64,000 nt of DNA, taken from the NCBI GenBank assembly GCA_963576735.1, contig OY755179.1, positions 4,216,001 through 4,280,000 of the forward strand, given 5' to 3'. The number at the start of each line of letters is the position of its first letter. Positions within the stretch are counted from its first letter, which is position 1. The position numbers and the translations under genes were made by a program. The notes beneath the pieces were generated by a model. The model worked only from the letters and a program-made list of their open reading frames with translations, was not told the DNA's origin and did no database searches. This DNA is from Bedellia somnulentella. Lineage: Eukaryota > Arthropoda > Insecta > Lepidoptera > Bedelliidae. Shown piece by piece: positions 53,735 through 63,671 of this stretch.

Positions 53735-53890
53735 ATACACACAACGTAGTAGACGACCACGGAGCACATATTTAGATCAAATAAATAATAGAGAATGCGC
53801 TCAAAAGGCAGCGCCCGAAAGATGAAGAGTTAAAGAGCATGCATGAAAAGACTGGATGTAAATGAAGCTAGAGAGGTTTGCCATTGGACG
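53735..53890 (+). mobile_element. RTE-like LINE C-terminal fragment
   Basis: GTAGTAGACGACCACGGAGC, AAAGAGCATGCATGAAAAGA and GATGTAAATGAAGCTAGAGA correspond to SRxRPRRTxLDQI, KRACMKR and DVNEARE with small deletions; ends at GAGGTTTGCC. Confidence 0.75.
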
Positions 53891-53975
53891 TGTGTGTGTA
53901 ATGTTTGTATGTAATAAAACAGTAATACATTTTTAAGTACAATTCGCGTTCTTATCTAATAGCGATATCTTCCAG

Positions 53976-54115
53976 AAGGGCAAGCACGAGCCGTGTTTAA
54001 ACTAGTTATCGCGTGGGATAAAGCAGCCATTTCTTACGCACTTACTTAGTATCGTATACTGCCATCTCATTCTAACCGTTATCATGTGGATAAAATAGTG
54101 CTCGTGCTTGTTCTG
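53976..54115 (+). mobile_element. MITE family M, 140 bp
   Basis: Flanked by CAG (53973-53975 and 54116-54118). Ends GGGCAAGCACGAGCCGTGTT and, reversed, ACAAGCACGAGCACTATTTT; the inner ACTAGTTATCG and CGTTATCATG extend the imperfect inverted symmetry. Confidence 0.85.
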
Positions 54116-54119
54116 CAGA

Positions 54120-54310
54120 CAACCTTTGGATGGTAAGGTTAATAAATTACGTGACCTCCAAATCCGAATCATCTTAATCTTCAGGTGATTCAGCCTGCAA
54201 TACACAGTTAGGTAAGCCAAACTAAGTCAAACATAATTTAATTTATGAATTTGCCCGGGAATTAAACCCTAGACCTTCGGAGCTCTGCTTGTTAGACAAT
54301 GGAGGCAGTA
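54120..54310 (-). mobile_element. tRNA-derived SINE, family C
   Basis: Reversed: GGAGCTCCGAAGGTCTAGGG with box B-like GGGTTTAATTCCCGGG, then AGGCTGAATCACCTGAAGAT and AAGATGATTCGGATTTGG, matching 44745-44905. Confidence 0.6.
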
Positions 54311-54627
54311 ATATATTATTAAAATAGTTACATAAACTTTTTCTTCATATCCTCAAGAACCAGCTTTGGCTCGTGGTTACTTTAGCAGGAAGTTGCAATG
54401 ACGTGAAAGGAAGTGATGCGTGATTGTCATCATAATTTACGAATGGGAAACAAAGGTTATGTCTTCGCGAAAACTGTATTGCCTATGTTTTAGCCGCAAA
54501 CCCAATATGGATGAAGACATTTTAGGAATAATATATGTGGCTTTTTGCATATTTATTGTTTCGTTTTTGTTTAATTATACCTATTGTACTAAGGATTTCT
54601 AGTGTAGAAACCAAATCATATAACTTA
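54311..54627. other. Unassigned; 60-aa open frame at 54420
   Basis: The plus-strand frame 54420-54602 ends in a hydrophobic stretch (LGIIYVAFCIFIVSFLFNYT) that would make one membrane helix. No homologue or splice context supports it. Confidence 0.2.
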
Positions 54628-54730
54628 GGGCTTGTACACAAAACTGCGAAATAGATCGATGTCGCAAAGCATCTAATAATAAGAAAATTCGCTTCGCATC
54701 GCGTCGTTTCGCAGTTTTGTGTACAATACC
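54628..54730. mobile_element. 103-bp MITE with GTACACAAAACTGCGAAA ends
   Basis: The ends GGGCTTGTACACAAAACTGC and, reversed, GGTATTGTACACAAAACTGC differ at two of 20 positions, and TTA flanks both (54625-54627, 54731-54733). TSD and GG-start fit PIF/Harbinger-derived MITEs. The core CGCTTCGCATCGCGTCG is CpG-rich. Confidence 0.8.
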
Positions 54731-54819
54731 TTAAACTAATAATATTTTTTTGCTTTTATGCTGCGATGTTCAAGATAATACAGAATACAACTATTTTATG
54801 TGACATAATATAGTTGTAA

Positions 54820-55190
54820 CGACGTGATAGCTCAATGGGTAGAACACCGGTTATCGTGCAAACGACTAGTGTTCGAATCCCGGGTCAGGCCTACACCAAT
54901 TTGTCTTTTCTAAAGACATGTGTGTGGTTTATTTATTACGGTTGTTAATGGTGAGGGAAAACATCGTGAGGAAACCCACATGGCTGAGTTGTACTTAGTC
55001 ATGTGACAGTGTAGTCGTACAAAACGGCGATAGGCCTGCCCCCTATCACGTGAGTACACTGTCCATGCAAAACGTGGGTACTCTGAACACCAGGTGACAA
55101 AGTCACGTAATGTTCAGAAGTATTAGACCTCGGCCAACCCCTTCGGGGATATTCGGCGTGAACGTTTGTGTTATGTTTTGTGTTATAATA
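54820..55190 (+). mobile_element. tRNA-derived SINE, family B, best full-length copy
   Basis: CGTGATAGCTCAATGGGTAG (box A), CTAGTGTTCGAATCCCGG (box B), TGTCTTTTCTAAAGACATGT, ACATCGTGAGGAAACCCACA, CTATCACGTGAGTACACTGT, GGTGACAAAGTCACGTAATG, CCTTCGGGGATATTCGGCGT and the tail TTTGTGTTATGTTTTGTG. A good reference for the family. Confidence 0.92.
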
Positions 55191-55399
55191 ATGTGAACCC
55201 TAATATGGCACCACAAATATAAATTTGGAAATCCAAGTTGTAAATATTCGAAACAAAAAACGAGAACTTGACGAAAACAATAATTCTATGTTATTTATAA
55301 TACTAGTTAAATTGCCCAATTTCACAACTTAAATTAAATTTTAATATATTATGAAATGAACCTAATAATATAACCTATATAACCTAACCTAATTTCTTC

Positions 55400-55600
55400 A
55401 CAGGAGTGCTAGCTAGAGGCAACTTAGGTATTGGGCTTTTAAAGTAATTATTGGGCAATGCGATTGGAGACCTATCACCAACAACATTAATTTTACAAAA
55501 TTTTCCCCGCTTATCTTCCAAAGTTGACTGAGCAATTTCTTATTCTGTGGCTCTGGCTACCCCTTTCAGGGATTCATATCCGAGGGTAAATGAGTGTATG
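55400..55600 (+). mobile_element. SINE-like family A, diverged
   Basis: TAGAGGCAACTTAGGTATTG, CAATGCGATTGGAGACCTAT and GGCTACCCCTTTCAGGGATT; head eroded, tail CGAGGGTAAATGAGTGTATG. Confidence 0.72.
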
Positions 55601-55739
55601 TCTAAATAGATAATTGTTACATCAAGGTGTACAAATGTAATTAATTGTCTCTCTTTCTATCATATTTTCTTTAAATATGATCATTTTCCATTCTTATTAC
55701 GAAACTCAATTGAATAACCTATGAAATTGTAATGACTAA

Positions 55740-55877
55740 CGCCCGATTTCTGAATTGAGTATTCAAGCTGAGAACGACTTAAGTATCGTTTTGTCTCATT
55801 CAGTTGTTAAGATTTCAATACGACAGAACGATACTTAAGTTGTTCTCAGCTGGAATACTCAAATCAGAAATCGTTCG
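55740..55877. mobile_element. 138-bp palindromic MITE, family P, copy 3
   Basis: TAA lies left (55737-55739) and TAG right (55878-55880). The right terminus has changed (TCGTTCG for TCGGGCG). The duplicated segment near 61855 keeps the empty site: AATTTAATGGTAAGTTTTC. Confidence 0.9.
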
Positions 55878-56187
55878 TAGGTTTTATTTTGTAAATATTG
55901 AGTAAATAAGGAAAAATTAAAATAACTGTCCAATATGATGGTTCCCTATATTCGCATAAAGATTATAATCATTTATGAATAAGAGATTCTTTAAAGTAAT
56001 TTTTAAATTTTATGATTTAAGTATAATTTTTTTATGTATGATGCATAATATTATTATAGGTTTTGGCGGCCATTGCATAAGGACCAGAATATCCTATGCT
56101 TAACTTTAATTAAGGGTTTACGCCCTGCTTTTCAAACACCCCATTTCATTAAATTAAACTTAATATAATAAATAATAATCGTGTCTT

Positions 56188-56435
56188 GTTGTGTAGTGCC
56201 GGCTTAGAATAGCACTACCCCATTTCTTCCGGTGGGTGTACGTAAGAGGCGACTAACGGTATTGGGGCTTTTAAGGGATTTTTGGGCGATGCGGTTGGAG
56301 ACCCATCACCAAATACCTTTACTTCACCATCTTTTCCCCACGCAACTTTCAAAAGTGTCTGAGGAATTTCTAATTCCCTAGCTCTGGCTACCCCTTCATG
56401 GGATTTATAGCCGCGAGTATATGTATGTATGTAAT
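56188..56435 (+). mobile_element. SINE-like family A, full length, young
   Basis: TTGTGTAGTGCCGGCTTAGA to CCGCGAGTATATGTATGTAT. It sits directly at the right edge of the segmental duplication copy. Confidence 0.9.
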
Positions 56436-56439
56436 AATC

Positions 56440-56640
56440 GTGTCGGTTCCAGCACAAATGCAGAAGGCGGTGCTGCTCGATACGGCTCGGATCGTCCGTC
56501 GGTCCTTGAACCTGAGTCCCTGACCCCGACCGACAGTTCTTTTGTCGGGGAGTACCACCTCTCCCATTTAATCTTTTTATTTCTTTTTTTAGGCCATTGG
56601 AGAGGTGAGAGTCAAAAAGACATGAGGATAATAATAATGA
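56440..56640 (+). mobile_element. 3' end of a restriction-endonuclease-type LINE
   Basis: GTTCCAGCACAAATGCAGAA, GATACGGCTCGGATCGTCCG encodes VPAQMQKAVLLDTARIVRR, the C-terminus of the LINE that follows; then CCCTGACCCCGACCGACAGT and a 3' UTR hairpin (CCTCTCCCATTT ... CATTGGAGAGG). Severely 5'-truncated copy placed head-to-tail before the next one. Confidence 0.78.
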
Positions 56641-56649
56641 AATAATAAT

Positions 56650-59345
56650 AAAAAAATTAAAAGGCGTAGGGATGTTATGACCCCACCGCCCATTGTTGGA
56701 ATGGCAGGATGATATGTTCACCAGCTTGCCATTCCAGCGGTGCAAATAGTCATCGCTTGAGTTTGTAGGTATTGACCGTGTCTACAAACTGGTCCCAGCG
56801 CAAAATAGGGTATCAACGGTCTCCCCGGGGCAAGTGAGTGAAACCCCAGGTGAATCTTCGCTCATCATATAATGAATAATATAAATAATGATGAGCGTAT
56901 AGGGCCGCTTCCCTTGGGTGATCGAAGGGCCACGTCTGGACCTGGGGCTGAACGTAGCAGCATGCGGTCCCAAAGCCACGGCAGACCGGCCCGACCACCT
57001 GGCCGGTCTCCTCGACCACCTCGGCCACCAGATGGCTTGGCATCGGTTGGGACTGGGGCAACTCAGTTCCAGCAATCGGTGCCCGCCGCTGGTGGAGTAC
57101 GGCGCCGCATGGCATGGACGGTTGATATGAATAGAAATGCCATGCGGGCCTACCTTAGGGCCTCAGGATCAAGAACGGGACGGACGGGTTGTCGGGCAGC
57201 AATGTACCGCAAATTTCGGCGGCTGGAGCCCAATTTGACCGTCACAGAACAAAACCTGACAGACCGAGTTCGGTACATACAGCGCTCAGAACTTTTTAGC
57301 ACTACCGAACTCGAACGAGGCTGTTCCTCCGCTGGACGAAGAGCCACCCTTTCAGGTTCTCCCTCCTGTCCCTGAGCGGGAAGTACGGAGGGAGCCGATT
57401 GTTAACCGGCCGGATGCGGGTGGTGCGGACAGCGATTGGGGAACAGTCTCCCTGGATTTGGATTTGGTGAAGAGCGGGAACAGACTTGAAGGGACGATCC
57501 TGGAATATCGCCAAGTGCCTCTCGAAAGGAGGCCGAGGCTGCCCCGAGTTCCTCTCTGCATTAAGATTCAGGATGTCGTTCAGGCCGTGAATAACATGCT
57601 GCCCTCATTTGTACAGAGCAGCATGGACCTCTGGGATACGGATTCACTTCTCTTTGGCGCCGCAATGACAGTTTGTTAATTTGTCGGCATCAGGATGCCG
57701 CCATCAATATCTGGTGGCTCCCGCCAGGCCGGCGGTTCTAGTCCCAGGACTAGAACTAGACCAGCCTGGATGAGGCGGATTGAAAGCCGTATCACAAAGG
57801 CCAAAGTCCTCATCGGCAAACTGACCAGCTTCAGATCAGACAACAATAGGCCAAAGGTGGTGCGCTTCGTCGGGGAGTCTTTGACAACTCGCTGGAATTT
57901 GCCTGTAGACTGGTGGAGTGCATCGACGATCTGAAGATCGCTGCTTGGGGTAAGCGAATTAGGCGATATTCTGAAAGGGTAAAGAGGTACCAACAGAATC
58001 GTCTCTTCATGAGTAACCAGAAGAAGTTCTACAGAACTTTGGAGCGTCCCGATGTGGTTTCAACGGATCAGCGACCGGAAAAAGCCGATTTAGGTGCATT
58101 TTGGCGTGGGCTTTGGTTGCTGCCTGTTGATCACGAAGAGGGCCGATGGTTCGAGGTGGTCGAGGGAGCGTGCGAACCCATAGCGCCCATGAACCCCGTC
58201 AACATATCCGAGGAGGATGTGGTGGCTGAGATCCGTAAGGCTCTGAACTGGAAAAGTCCGGGGCCGGACGGATCGCACCATTACTGGTTGAAGGGGTTCA
58301 CGCGCTGTCACGCTACTCTCACCCGTCAGTTCCAAAGCGCCTTGCAGAGTGGGACGCTCCCGAACTTCTTAACTACTGGGGTCACTCATTTAGCTCCAAA
58401 GAGCGATGCTACCGCGGATCCATCACAATACCGCCCCATTACTTGTCTTTGTACAATTTATTATCGTTACCCTTATCGCTGGCTTCACAGGTTTGGCGAA
58501 CCCCGGAGGTACTTAGCACCTCTGATCGGGAGTCCGTATGGAAAGAGAAGTAGCTGCACGGGAGGTTTTACAAGGTACTTCACGAACCTTCTCCCTGCAT
58601 TAGCTGCGTTTCGGGGAACTCTTTGGGAAAACCGAAGGTTTTGTCTGTGCAATACAAGACCAGGTTATCAAGACGCGGAACTATCGGAAATACATCCTAA
58701 AGGACGGTACCACAGACGTTTGTGGAGCATGTGGCCGTCCCGGAGAGTCACTTAGGCATGTTATTTCCGGTTGTTCGGCTCTTCCTAACACTGAGTACTT
58801 ACACAGACACAACCAAGCAGCCAAAATCCTACATCAGGAGCTCGCTCTGAAATACGGACTCTTGCAACAGAGGCTGCCATATTACAAGTATCTGCCGGAG
58901 CCAATCCTAGAAAACGACCGTGCCCAAATCTATTGGAACTGATCCGTTATCACGGACAGGACTATTCTAGCGAATAAGCCTGATATCGTGGTATGGGATC
59001 GGTCGCAGTCGAGGTATTTCTAGTGGATGTCACTATCCCTCATGACGAGGGCCTCGTGAAAGCCGAAACCGAGAAGCGTCGGAAATATCTCGATCTGGCT
59101 CACGAGATCACTGCCATGTGGGGTGTGACTTCGACAGAAATAATCCCAATTGTTTTGTCCGCGAACGGGTTGATTCCGACCAGCCTCGCGACCAACTGTA
59201 GGCGGTTGGATTTCTGTGGCGTCTCGGTTCCAGCACAAATGCGAAATGTGGTGCTGCTTGATAAGGCTCGGATCTTTCGTCGGTTCTTGGCCTGACTCCC
59301 TGACCCCGACCGACTGTGCTCGGAAAAAGTTTCTCAATAAAATAA
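56650..59345 (+). pseudogene. R2/R4-group LINE with restriction-like endonuclease, defective
   Basis: From 57110 the product reads MAWTVDMNRNAMRAYLRASG, MYRKFRRLEPNLTVTEQNLT and DRVRYIQRSELF (N-terminal region), then TRPAWMRRIESRITKAKVLI (57760), KRYQQNRLFMSNQKKFYRTL (57980), LNWKSPGPDG and HHYWLKGF (58246; RT block 1), THLAPKSDATADPSQYRPIT (58385; RT block 2-3). About 1 kb of RT, including the YADD, is missing at about 58470-58640. Next come CGACGRPGESLRHVISGC (CCHC, about 58725) and the restriction-like endonuclease: KPDIVVWD (58976), a frameshift, then FLVDVTIPHDEGLVKAETEK (59020) and LDLAHEITAMW. Several frameshifts occur. Such LINEs use the C-terminal endonuclease to nick target DNA. The clade (R2, R4/Dong or NeSL group) is inference. 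Confidence 0.85.
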
Positions 59346-59511
59346 ATTAAATAAATAAAAAATAGTATTTAAAATGAATTCTATGAACCTCAGCTAAAAC
59401 ATTGTACGTCTCTCTTCAACCATTCCTTTGTGAGTGTATAGTGTGACTGCTTTTTTTGTATCAATAAACTTCTTTAATATGTAAAATCATATTGCAATTT
59501 GACAATCGAAT

Positions 59512-60110
59512 AGCTGGAAGCACAAATGCAGAAAGCGGTGCTGCTCGATACGGCTCGGATCGTCCGTCGGTTTTTATTTATTTATTTATTTATTTAATTG
59601 AAGAACATAAAACAGAATACAATCAATATTACACAAACATAATAATATGAACATAGAAAATAGGGCTAGATCATATTCCTAGGTATATGTCCCTAGCATA
59701 CACACAATATAATTATGATTATTTTGGAAAATTTTACACAATTAATATTATCCTTAAGTGAAAAACAGAAAAATGATTACAATAAATTTACTAGTTAATA
59801 TAGAGTTAAACATTGCTGGGTATATCATTCTGAGACTTAATTCTGTTGTAAAGCCTGAAACCAGTACGGAAAATTGAAAACCGCGAATTAAAAATGTCAA
59901 TGTAAGACACCACTTTATCACTTTCTAATACACTACCATCTCTTAGCATATTATGTACGTCATCACATACACTACCATCTCTTAGCATATTTTGAACCTG
60001 AGTCCCTGACCCCGACCGACTGTGCTCTTGTCAAGGAGTACCGCCTCTCCCATTTAAAAATTTATACTTTCTATTTCGGCAATGGGAGAGGCGAGAATCT
60101 AAAAGGTACC
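59512..60110 (+). mobile_element. Second 3'-end copy of the same LINE, split
   Basis: GAAGCACAAATGCAGAAAGC to CGGATCGTCCGTCGG (59570), then an insertion, then TGAACCTGAGTCCCTGACCC (59993) and the 3' UTR hairpin CGCCTCTCCCATTT ... AATGGGAGAGGCG. Confidence 0.78.
59571..59990 (-). mobile_element. CR1/Daphne-like LINE 3' end inserted in a LINE
   Basis: It begins with a (TTTA)n run, the reversed 3' tail; on the minus strand the end of the coding region reads YIDIFNSRFSIFRTGFRLYN. ACACTACCATCTCTTAGCAT occurs twice in tandem at 59931 and 59971, giving the repeated MLRDGS in translation. Confidence 0.65.
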
Positions 60111-60420
60111 CAACAAAAATTATAATTATATCATTTATTTCGGAAAGTAAAACATTCCATATACAGGTGAGACCAACGCAAAAAAATAAAAATAAAATTA
60201 ACGAAATTATTAAAAATCTTACACATCTACAGATAGAAATAAAATAAAATCAGGCAGTGTTAATTAAAATTAAAATCATATTGAGTTACATAATGCAGAG
60301 GTAGCAGTTTCTCTCAAAACCATTTCGTATGGACTTGGATTGAAAAATCTTAATGGAGTGTTTTGAATCGTTACTTGGATAAATGAAAACTCATCAAAAC
60401 GTGGGTGCTGGTAAGAAGCT
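60111..60420. other. Unassigned A-rich sequence
   Basis: A-rich, with no recognisable frame. GTTTCTCTCAAAACCATTTC at 60308 begins a less biased piece that carries the MITE at 60424. Confidence 0.3.
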
Positions 60421-60423
60421 TTA

Positions 60424-60573
60424 GGGCGCTTGTACACGATAAGAAAAATCGAGTCATTTCTATAGGATTTTTTTTCTGCTACAGACAAGATTTTTTTCGT
60501 ACAAGAAATTCCATACAAATGACCTGATTTCTTGCGTAGATCCGGCGATATTTCTTATCGTGTACAAGCGCAC
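60424..60573. mobile_element. 150-bp MITE with GCGCTTGTACACGATAAGAA ends
   Basis: TTA flanks both sides (60421-60423, 60574-60576). The ends GGGCGCTTGTACACGATAAG and, reversed, GTGCGCTTGTACACGATAAG differ at one of 20 positions; a second inverted pair (CATTTCTATAGGA / GATTTCTTGCG region) lies inside. The CTTGTACAC core is shared with the 103-bp MITE at 54628. Confidence 0.8.
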
Positions 60574-60859
60574 TTAATCATTTGGACCAGATTTGCGACC
60601 GCTGAATTCAATTTGTGTTCAAATCGGAACACAGCTATTGACATTCACTAACTGTCAATGGTTAAATTGATTTGATTGACTGTCATTTTTTGTTGACGTT
60701 GTCGTGTCGATATAATTAAAATTGAAATGACTATTTTTAAATTATTTAAATAAACCATTCAGTACCAATTCAGTAGAGCGTATTCTTCCCCGAAATTCAT
60801 ACTATTCCGATGTTATTATATTCGTGACATGAATTAGTTGTTATTTGGGAAATTTGAAG

Positions 60860-61277
60860 ATGACTTTAAAGTTTTGCCTTTTAGTAACACTATGTTTTAG
60901 GTTCTTATTTTTTTTACTTATCTTTATTGTGATATTGAGAACGTTCTTAGAATAATATTTAATCCACTCTATTTTCAGCTTCATTGACGGTTCATTTTTG
61001 TCTACCCATTCAGATAAAGAAGATGATTATAGTTTTGATTTACTAATATTCACTCAAAGTTGGCCAATAACGGTTTGTAGAGAATGGAAAGAAAAGAATC
61101 CAGCACATGAATGTAGCTTTCCTGAAGATTTTAACACATGGGATATTCATGGTATCTGGCCAACACGACTTGGTACTCTAGGCCCTCAATTCTGCAACAA
61201 AACCTGGCACTTTGATCCAGAGATAATAAGACCTATAGAAAAACAACTAACAGAATTCTGGGCAAATATTGAAGAAG
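60860..61277 (+). CDS. RNase T2 family ribonuclease, exons 1-2 (5' part)
   Basis: RNase T2 enzymes cut single-stranded RNA and are secreted or lysosomal. Exon 1 is 60860-60900, exon 2 is 60979-61277; the intron is short (78 bp, donor AG|GTTCTT, acceptor ATTTTCAG). The joined start MTLKFCLLVTLCFSFIDG is a signal peptide. Then come LLIFTQSWPITVCREW (family start F.QxWP..C) and TWDIHGIWPTRLG, the first conserved active-site box with catalytic His, followed by GPQFCNKTWHFDP and IEKQLTEFWANIEE. Exon 2 ends in phase 1 at GAAG|GTAAAT. The second box (HEWxKHG) must be in a later exon; I do not find it before 64000. Cysteines C.....C and C fit the family's disulphides. The frame is undamaged, so this is probably a live gene. 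Confidence 0.9.
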
Positions 61278-61649
61278 GTAAATATATGTTTGTACTATAC
61301 TGTGTTCTTATCATATTTTAACTATTGCTGGTAGCATATTATGAGGACCTGATCTACTTGCCTGATAAAATGGCTGAATCCAATAGATTAAAAAATGCAT
61401 GGGTATTGAATTAGGAAAAACTTTGTCTTACTTATCATGTATGGAATGAATTACCTATCAGTATTTTACTTCTCACATGACATACTTGCTCTCACATATG
61501 CCTGTTTTGTGATACCATTACTGGTTAGTCTAGTACATAATGTTTGAGGCTTTAATTTAAATATATAACAAGTTATTCTGGTCATTATATTGACCAAAGC
61601 ATTCCCTATGAAGCAGCAATATGTAGGTATATTTAAATTAAAATCATTT

Positions 61650-62165
61650 ATTGTTTTCATGCTGTGATGTTCAATATGAAATAGAATATTTTATGTCAGT
61701 ATGAAATTTCCTATGTTAACTACTAATAATATATTTAAATTTAATTAACTTGTGAAATTGCGCAATTTGTCTCTCTTTCTATCCAATTGTCTTTAAATAT
61801 AATAATTTCTCATTCTTATCAGGAAACTTAATTTAATAACCAATTAAAATTTAATGGTAAGTTTTCATTTTGTGCGTATGAAGTAAATAAGAAAAAATAA
61901 TAATAACTGTTTAATTGGATGGTTCCATATATTAACAAAAAGATTATAAGCATTTATGAATAAGGAATTCTAAGTAATTTTTAAATTGTATGATATGATT
62001 TTCATTTTTAATGTGTTGCATAATATAATTATAGGTTATGGCAGCCATTGCATAGGGACCAGAATAAACTAAGCTTAAGTTTAAATAGGGATAATATTTC
62101 AGCCTTGCTTTCAAACACCCCCTATTTTACCATTTCTTTAAAATCATTAATTCTTTTGTCTTAAT
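61650..62165 (+). repeat. Segmental duplication, copy 2, uninterrupted
   Basis: GTTTTCATGCTGTGATGTTC, GTCTCTCTTTCTATCCAATT, CATTTATGAATAAGGAATTC, GGCAGCCATTGCATAGGGAC and TTCAAACACCCCCTATTT parallel 54754-56150 without the three insertions. Visible divergence suggests an old duplication. Confidence 0.75.
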
Positions 62166-62263
62166 ATATTTTCTAATACACCAGTATGAGTATGTAAAAT
62201 CTATTTTTATTTGTTTTTAAACTGGATGTTCAAGTTCAATCAAGCTATAAATCAATGAAGGGG

Positions 62264-62350
62264 TGAGACCCCAGGCAAAGGTACTAATACTTTTGAATAT
62301 CACCTGTAATTCTAAATCACCTTGTGTTCAAAGTACTAATGTTTTTCCAC
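62264..62350 (-). mobile_element. Diverged family B fragment
   Basis: GGTGAGACCCCAGGCAAAGG, ACTAATACTTTTGAATATCA and ACCTTGTGTTCAAAGTACTA follow the reversed 3' third of the SINE. Confidence 0.5.
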
Positions 62351-62579
62351 TGAGTTAGTTAAAATAGTCTGCTGCTAATTCTAGAAATGGTATAATTAAA
62401 AGAACAACCATAGTTGTAGTTTTTCCACTGTTTTTTAATTACTCTTTGTATCCTTTATACCCTTATGCTTTGTAGGATGGATATCTAGATAGTTGCTAAA
62501 ATCAAACTATTGTAATGATTCTTGTTAAAATATATTGTAATGATTTCTTTGAAAAACATATATTTATTAATTCATGTTG

Positions 62580-62910
62580 ATTTTTAATATGAGTACCTTT
62601 TGTTAATCAGTTTTGTAAAGTGTTTCACCTCAACTTCCGTTTAAAGCAACCAGTTTTGTAAAGTGTTTCACCTCAACTTCCGGTTGAAGTGACTGTTTTC
62701 GGTTTGACAAGTAATGAGTGGGGACGAGGACGGCTTTTGAGGCGGGACATTATTTTTAGTCATTCTATCGTTAGCAGAAGTGAAGTAAAGACGTTTAGTC
62801 AAAGTTACTGCCCGTAATTATAGTACAAATAGTTAATTGTTAGTTGTAATATATTTTATATGACCAAGTGGAAATAAAGTCAGTGTTCAAGAATTGGAGT
62901 TTCTTTATAT
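62580..62910 (+). repeat. Left arm of a large inverted repeat
   Basis: It begins TTTTTAATATGAGTACCTTT and ends GAATTGGAGTTTCTTTAT; the exact complement runs at 63672-64000. It contains a 43-bp tandem duplication (AGTTTTGTAAAGTGTTTCAC twice at 62609 and 62651) present in both arms, and AAATAAAG near 62874. The arm could be an LTR-like or foldback terminus. Confidence 0.85.
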
Positions 62911-63029
62911 TTCAGAAGTGGGTATGTACCAGATCTATTCAATAACTATATTATTATTTTATGTCGAATTTGCGAATATAGTGACAGTTTTTTTTTTTAA
63001 GAGGATAGATAACATTTATTTGTTTGATA

Positions 63030-63660
63030 TACGCCTACACACACGACATGTATTCGATTGGGGCTACTCTCCGATAATACTTACTCACACGACACGACAT
63101 GCATTTGATCGGGGCTACTCTCCGATAATGCTTACTTACACGACATGCATTCGATCGGGGCTACTCTCCGATAATGCTTAGTCACACGACATGCATTCGA
63201 TCGGGGCTACTCTTCCATAATGCTTACTCAGACGACTCGACATGCATTCGATCGAGGCTACTCTCCGATAATGCTTACTCACACGACATGCATTTGATTG
63301 GGGCTACTCTCCGATAATACTTACTCACATGACATTCATTTGACCAGGGCTACTCTCCGATAATGCTTACTTACACGGCATGTATTAGATCAGGACTACT
63401 CTCTGATAATGTTTACTCAGACAACATGTATTCGATTGGAGCTACTCTCCGATAATGCTTATTTACACGACATGCATTCGATCAAGGCTACTCTCCGATA
63501 ATGCTTATTCACACGACATGCATTAGATCAAGGCTACTCTCCGATAATGCTTATTCACACGACATGCATTCGATCAAGGCTACTCTCCGATAATGCTTAT
63601 TCACACGACATGCATTCGATCAAGGCTACTCTCTGATCATGCTTACTCACACGACATGCA
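63030..63660. repeat. 46-bp minisatellite, about 13 units
   Basis: The unit contains ACTCACACGACATGCATTCG and GGGGCTACTCTCCGATAATG. CTACTCT recurs about every 46 bp from 63064 to 63626; two units carry an extra five bases (CACGA or ACTCG duplicated). There are no unique spacers, and 46 is not a multiple of three, so the 95-aa frame entering it is not a conserved protein repeat. The array fills the space between the two arms. Confidence 0.92.
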
Positions 63661-63671
63661 TATTATACTAC

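Larger units (their letters stand above)
54740..56180 (+). repeat. Segmental duplication, copy 1, with three insertions
   Basis: Host-type sequence GCTTTTATGCTGCGATGTTC (54754), GTCTCTCTTTCTATCATATT (55648), CATTTATGAATAAGAGATTC (55971), GGCGGCCATTGCATAAGGAC (56066) and TTCAAACACCCCATTTCA (56132) recurs in the same order at 61650-62165. Here it is interrupted by a family B SINE, a family A SINE and a family P MITE, and has grown to about 1.4 kb. Confidence 0.75.

Noticed and set aside
54836..54900. tRNA gene at the family B head
   Set aside because: Boxes A and B are present, but no acceptor stem closes and the same head recurs in many SINE copies.
62894..63181. 95-aa open frame into the minisatellite
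   Set aside because: The 46-bp unit shifts frame at each repeat and the frame ends inside the array; no conserved protein repeat.
63030..63660. Regular repeats resembling a CRISPR array
   Set aside because: Units are contiguous 46-bp tandem repeats with no unique spacers, in a eukaryotic intron between inverted arms; a minisatellite.
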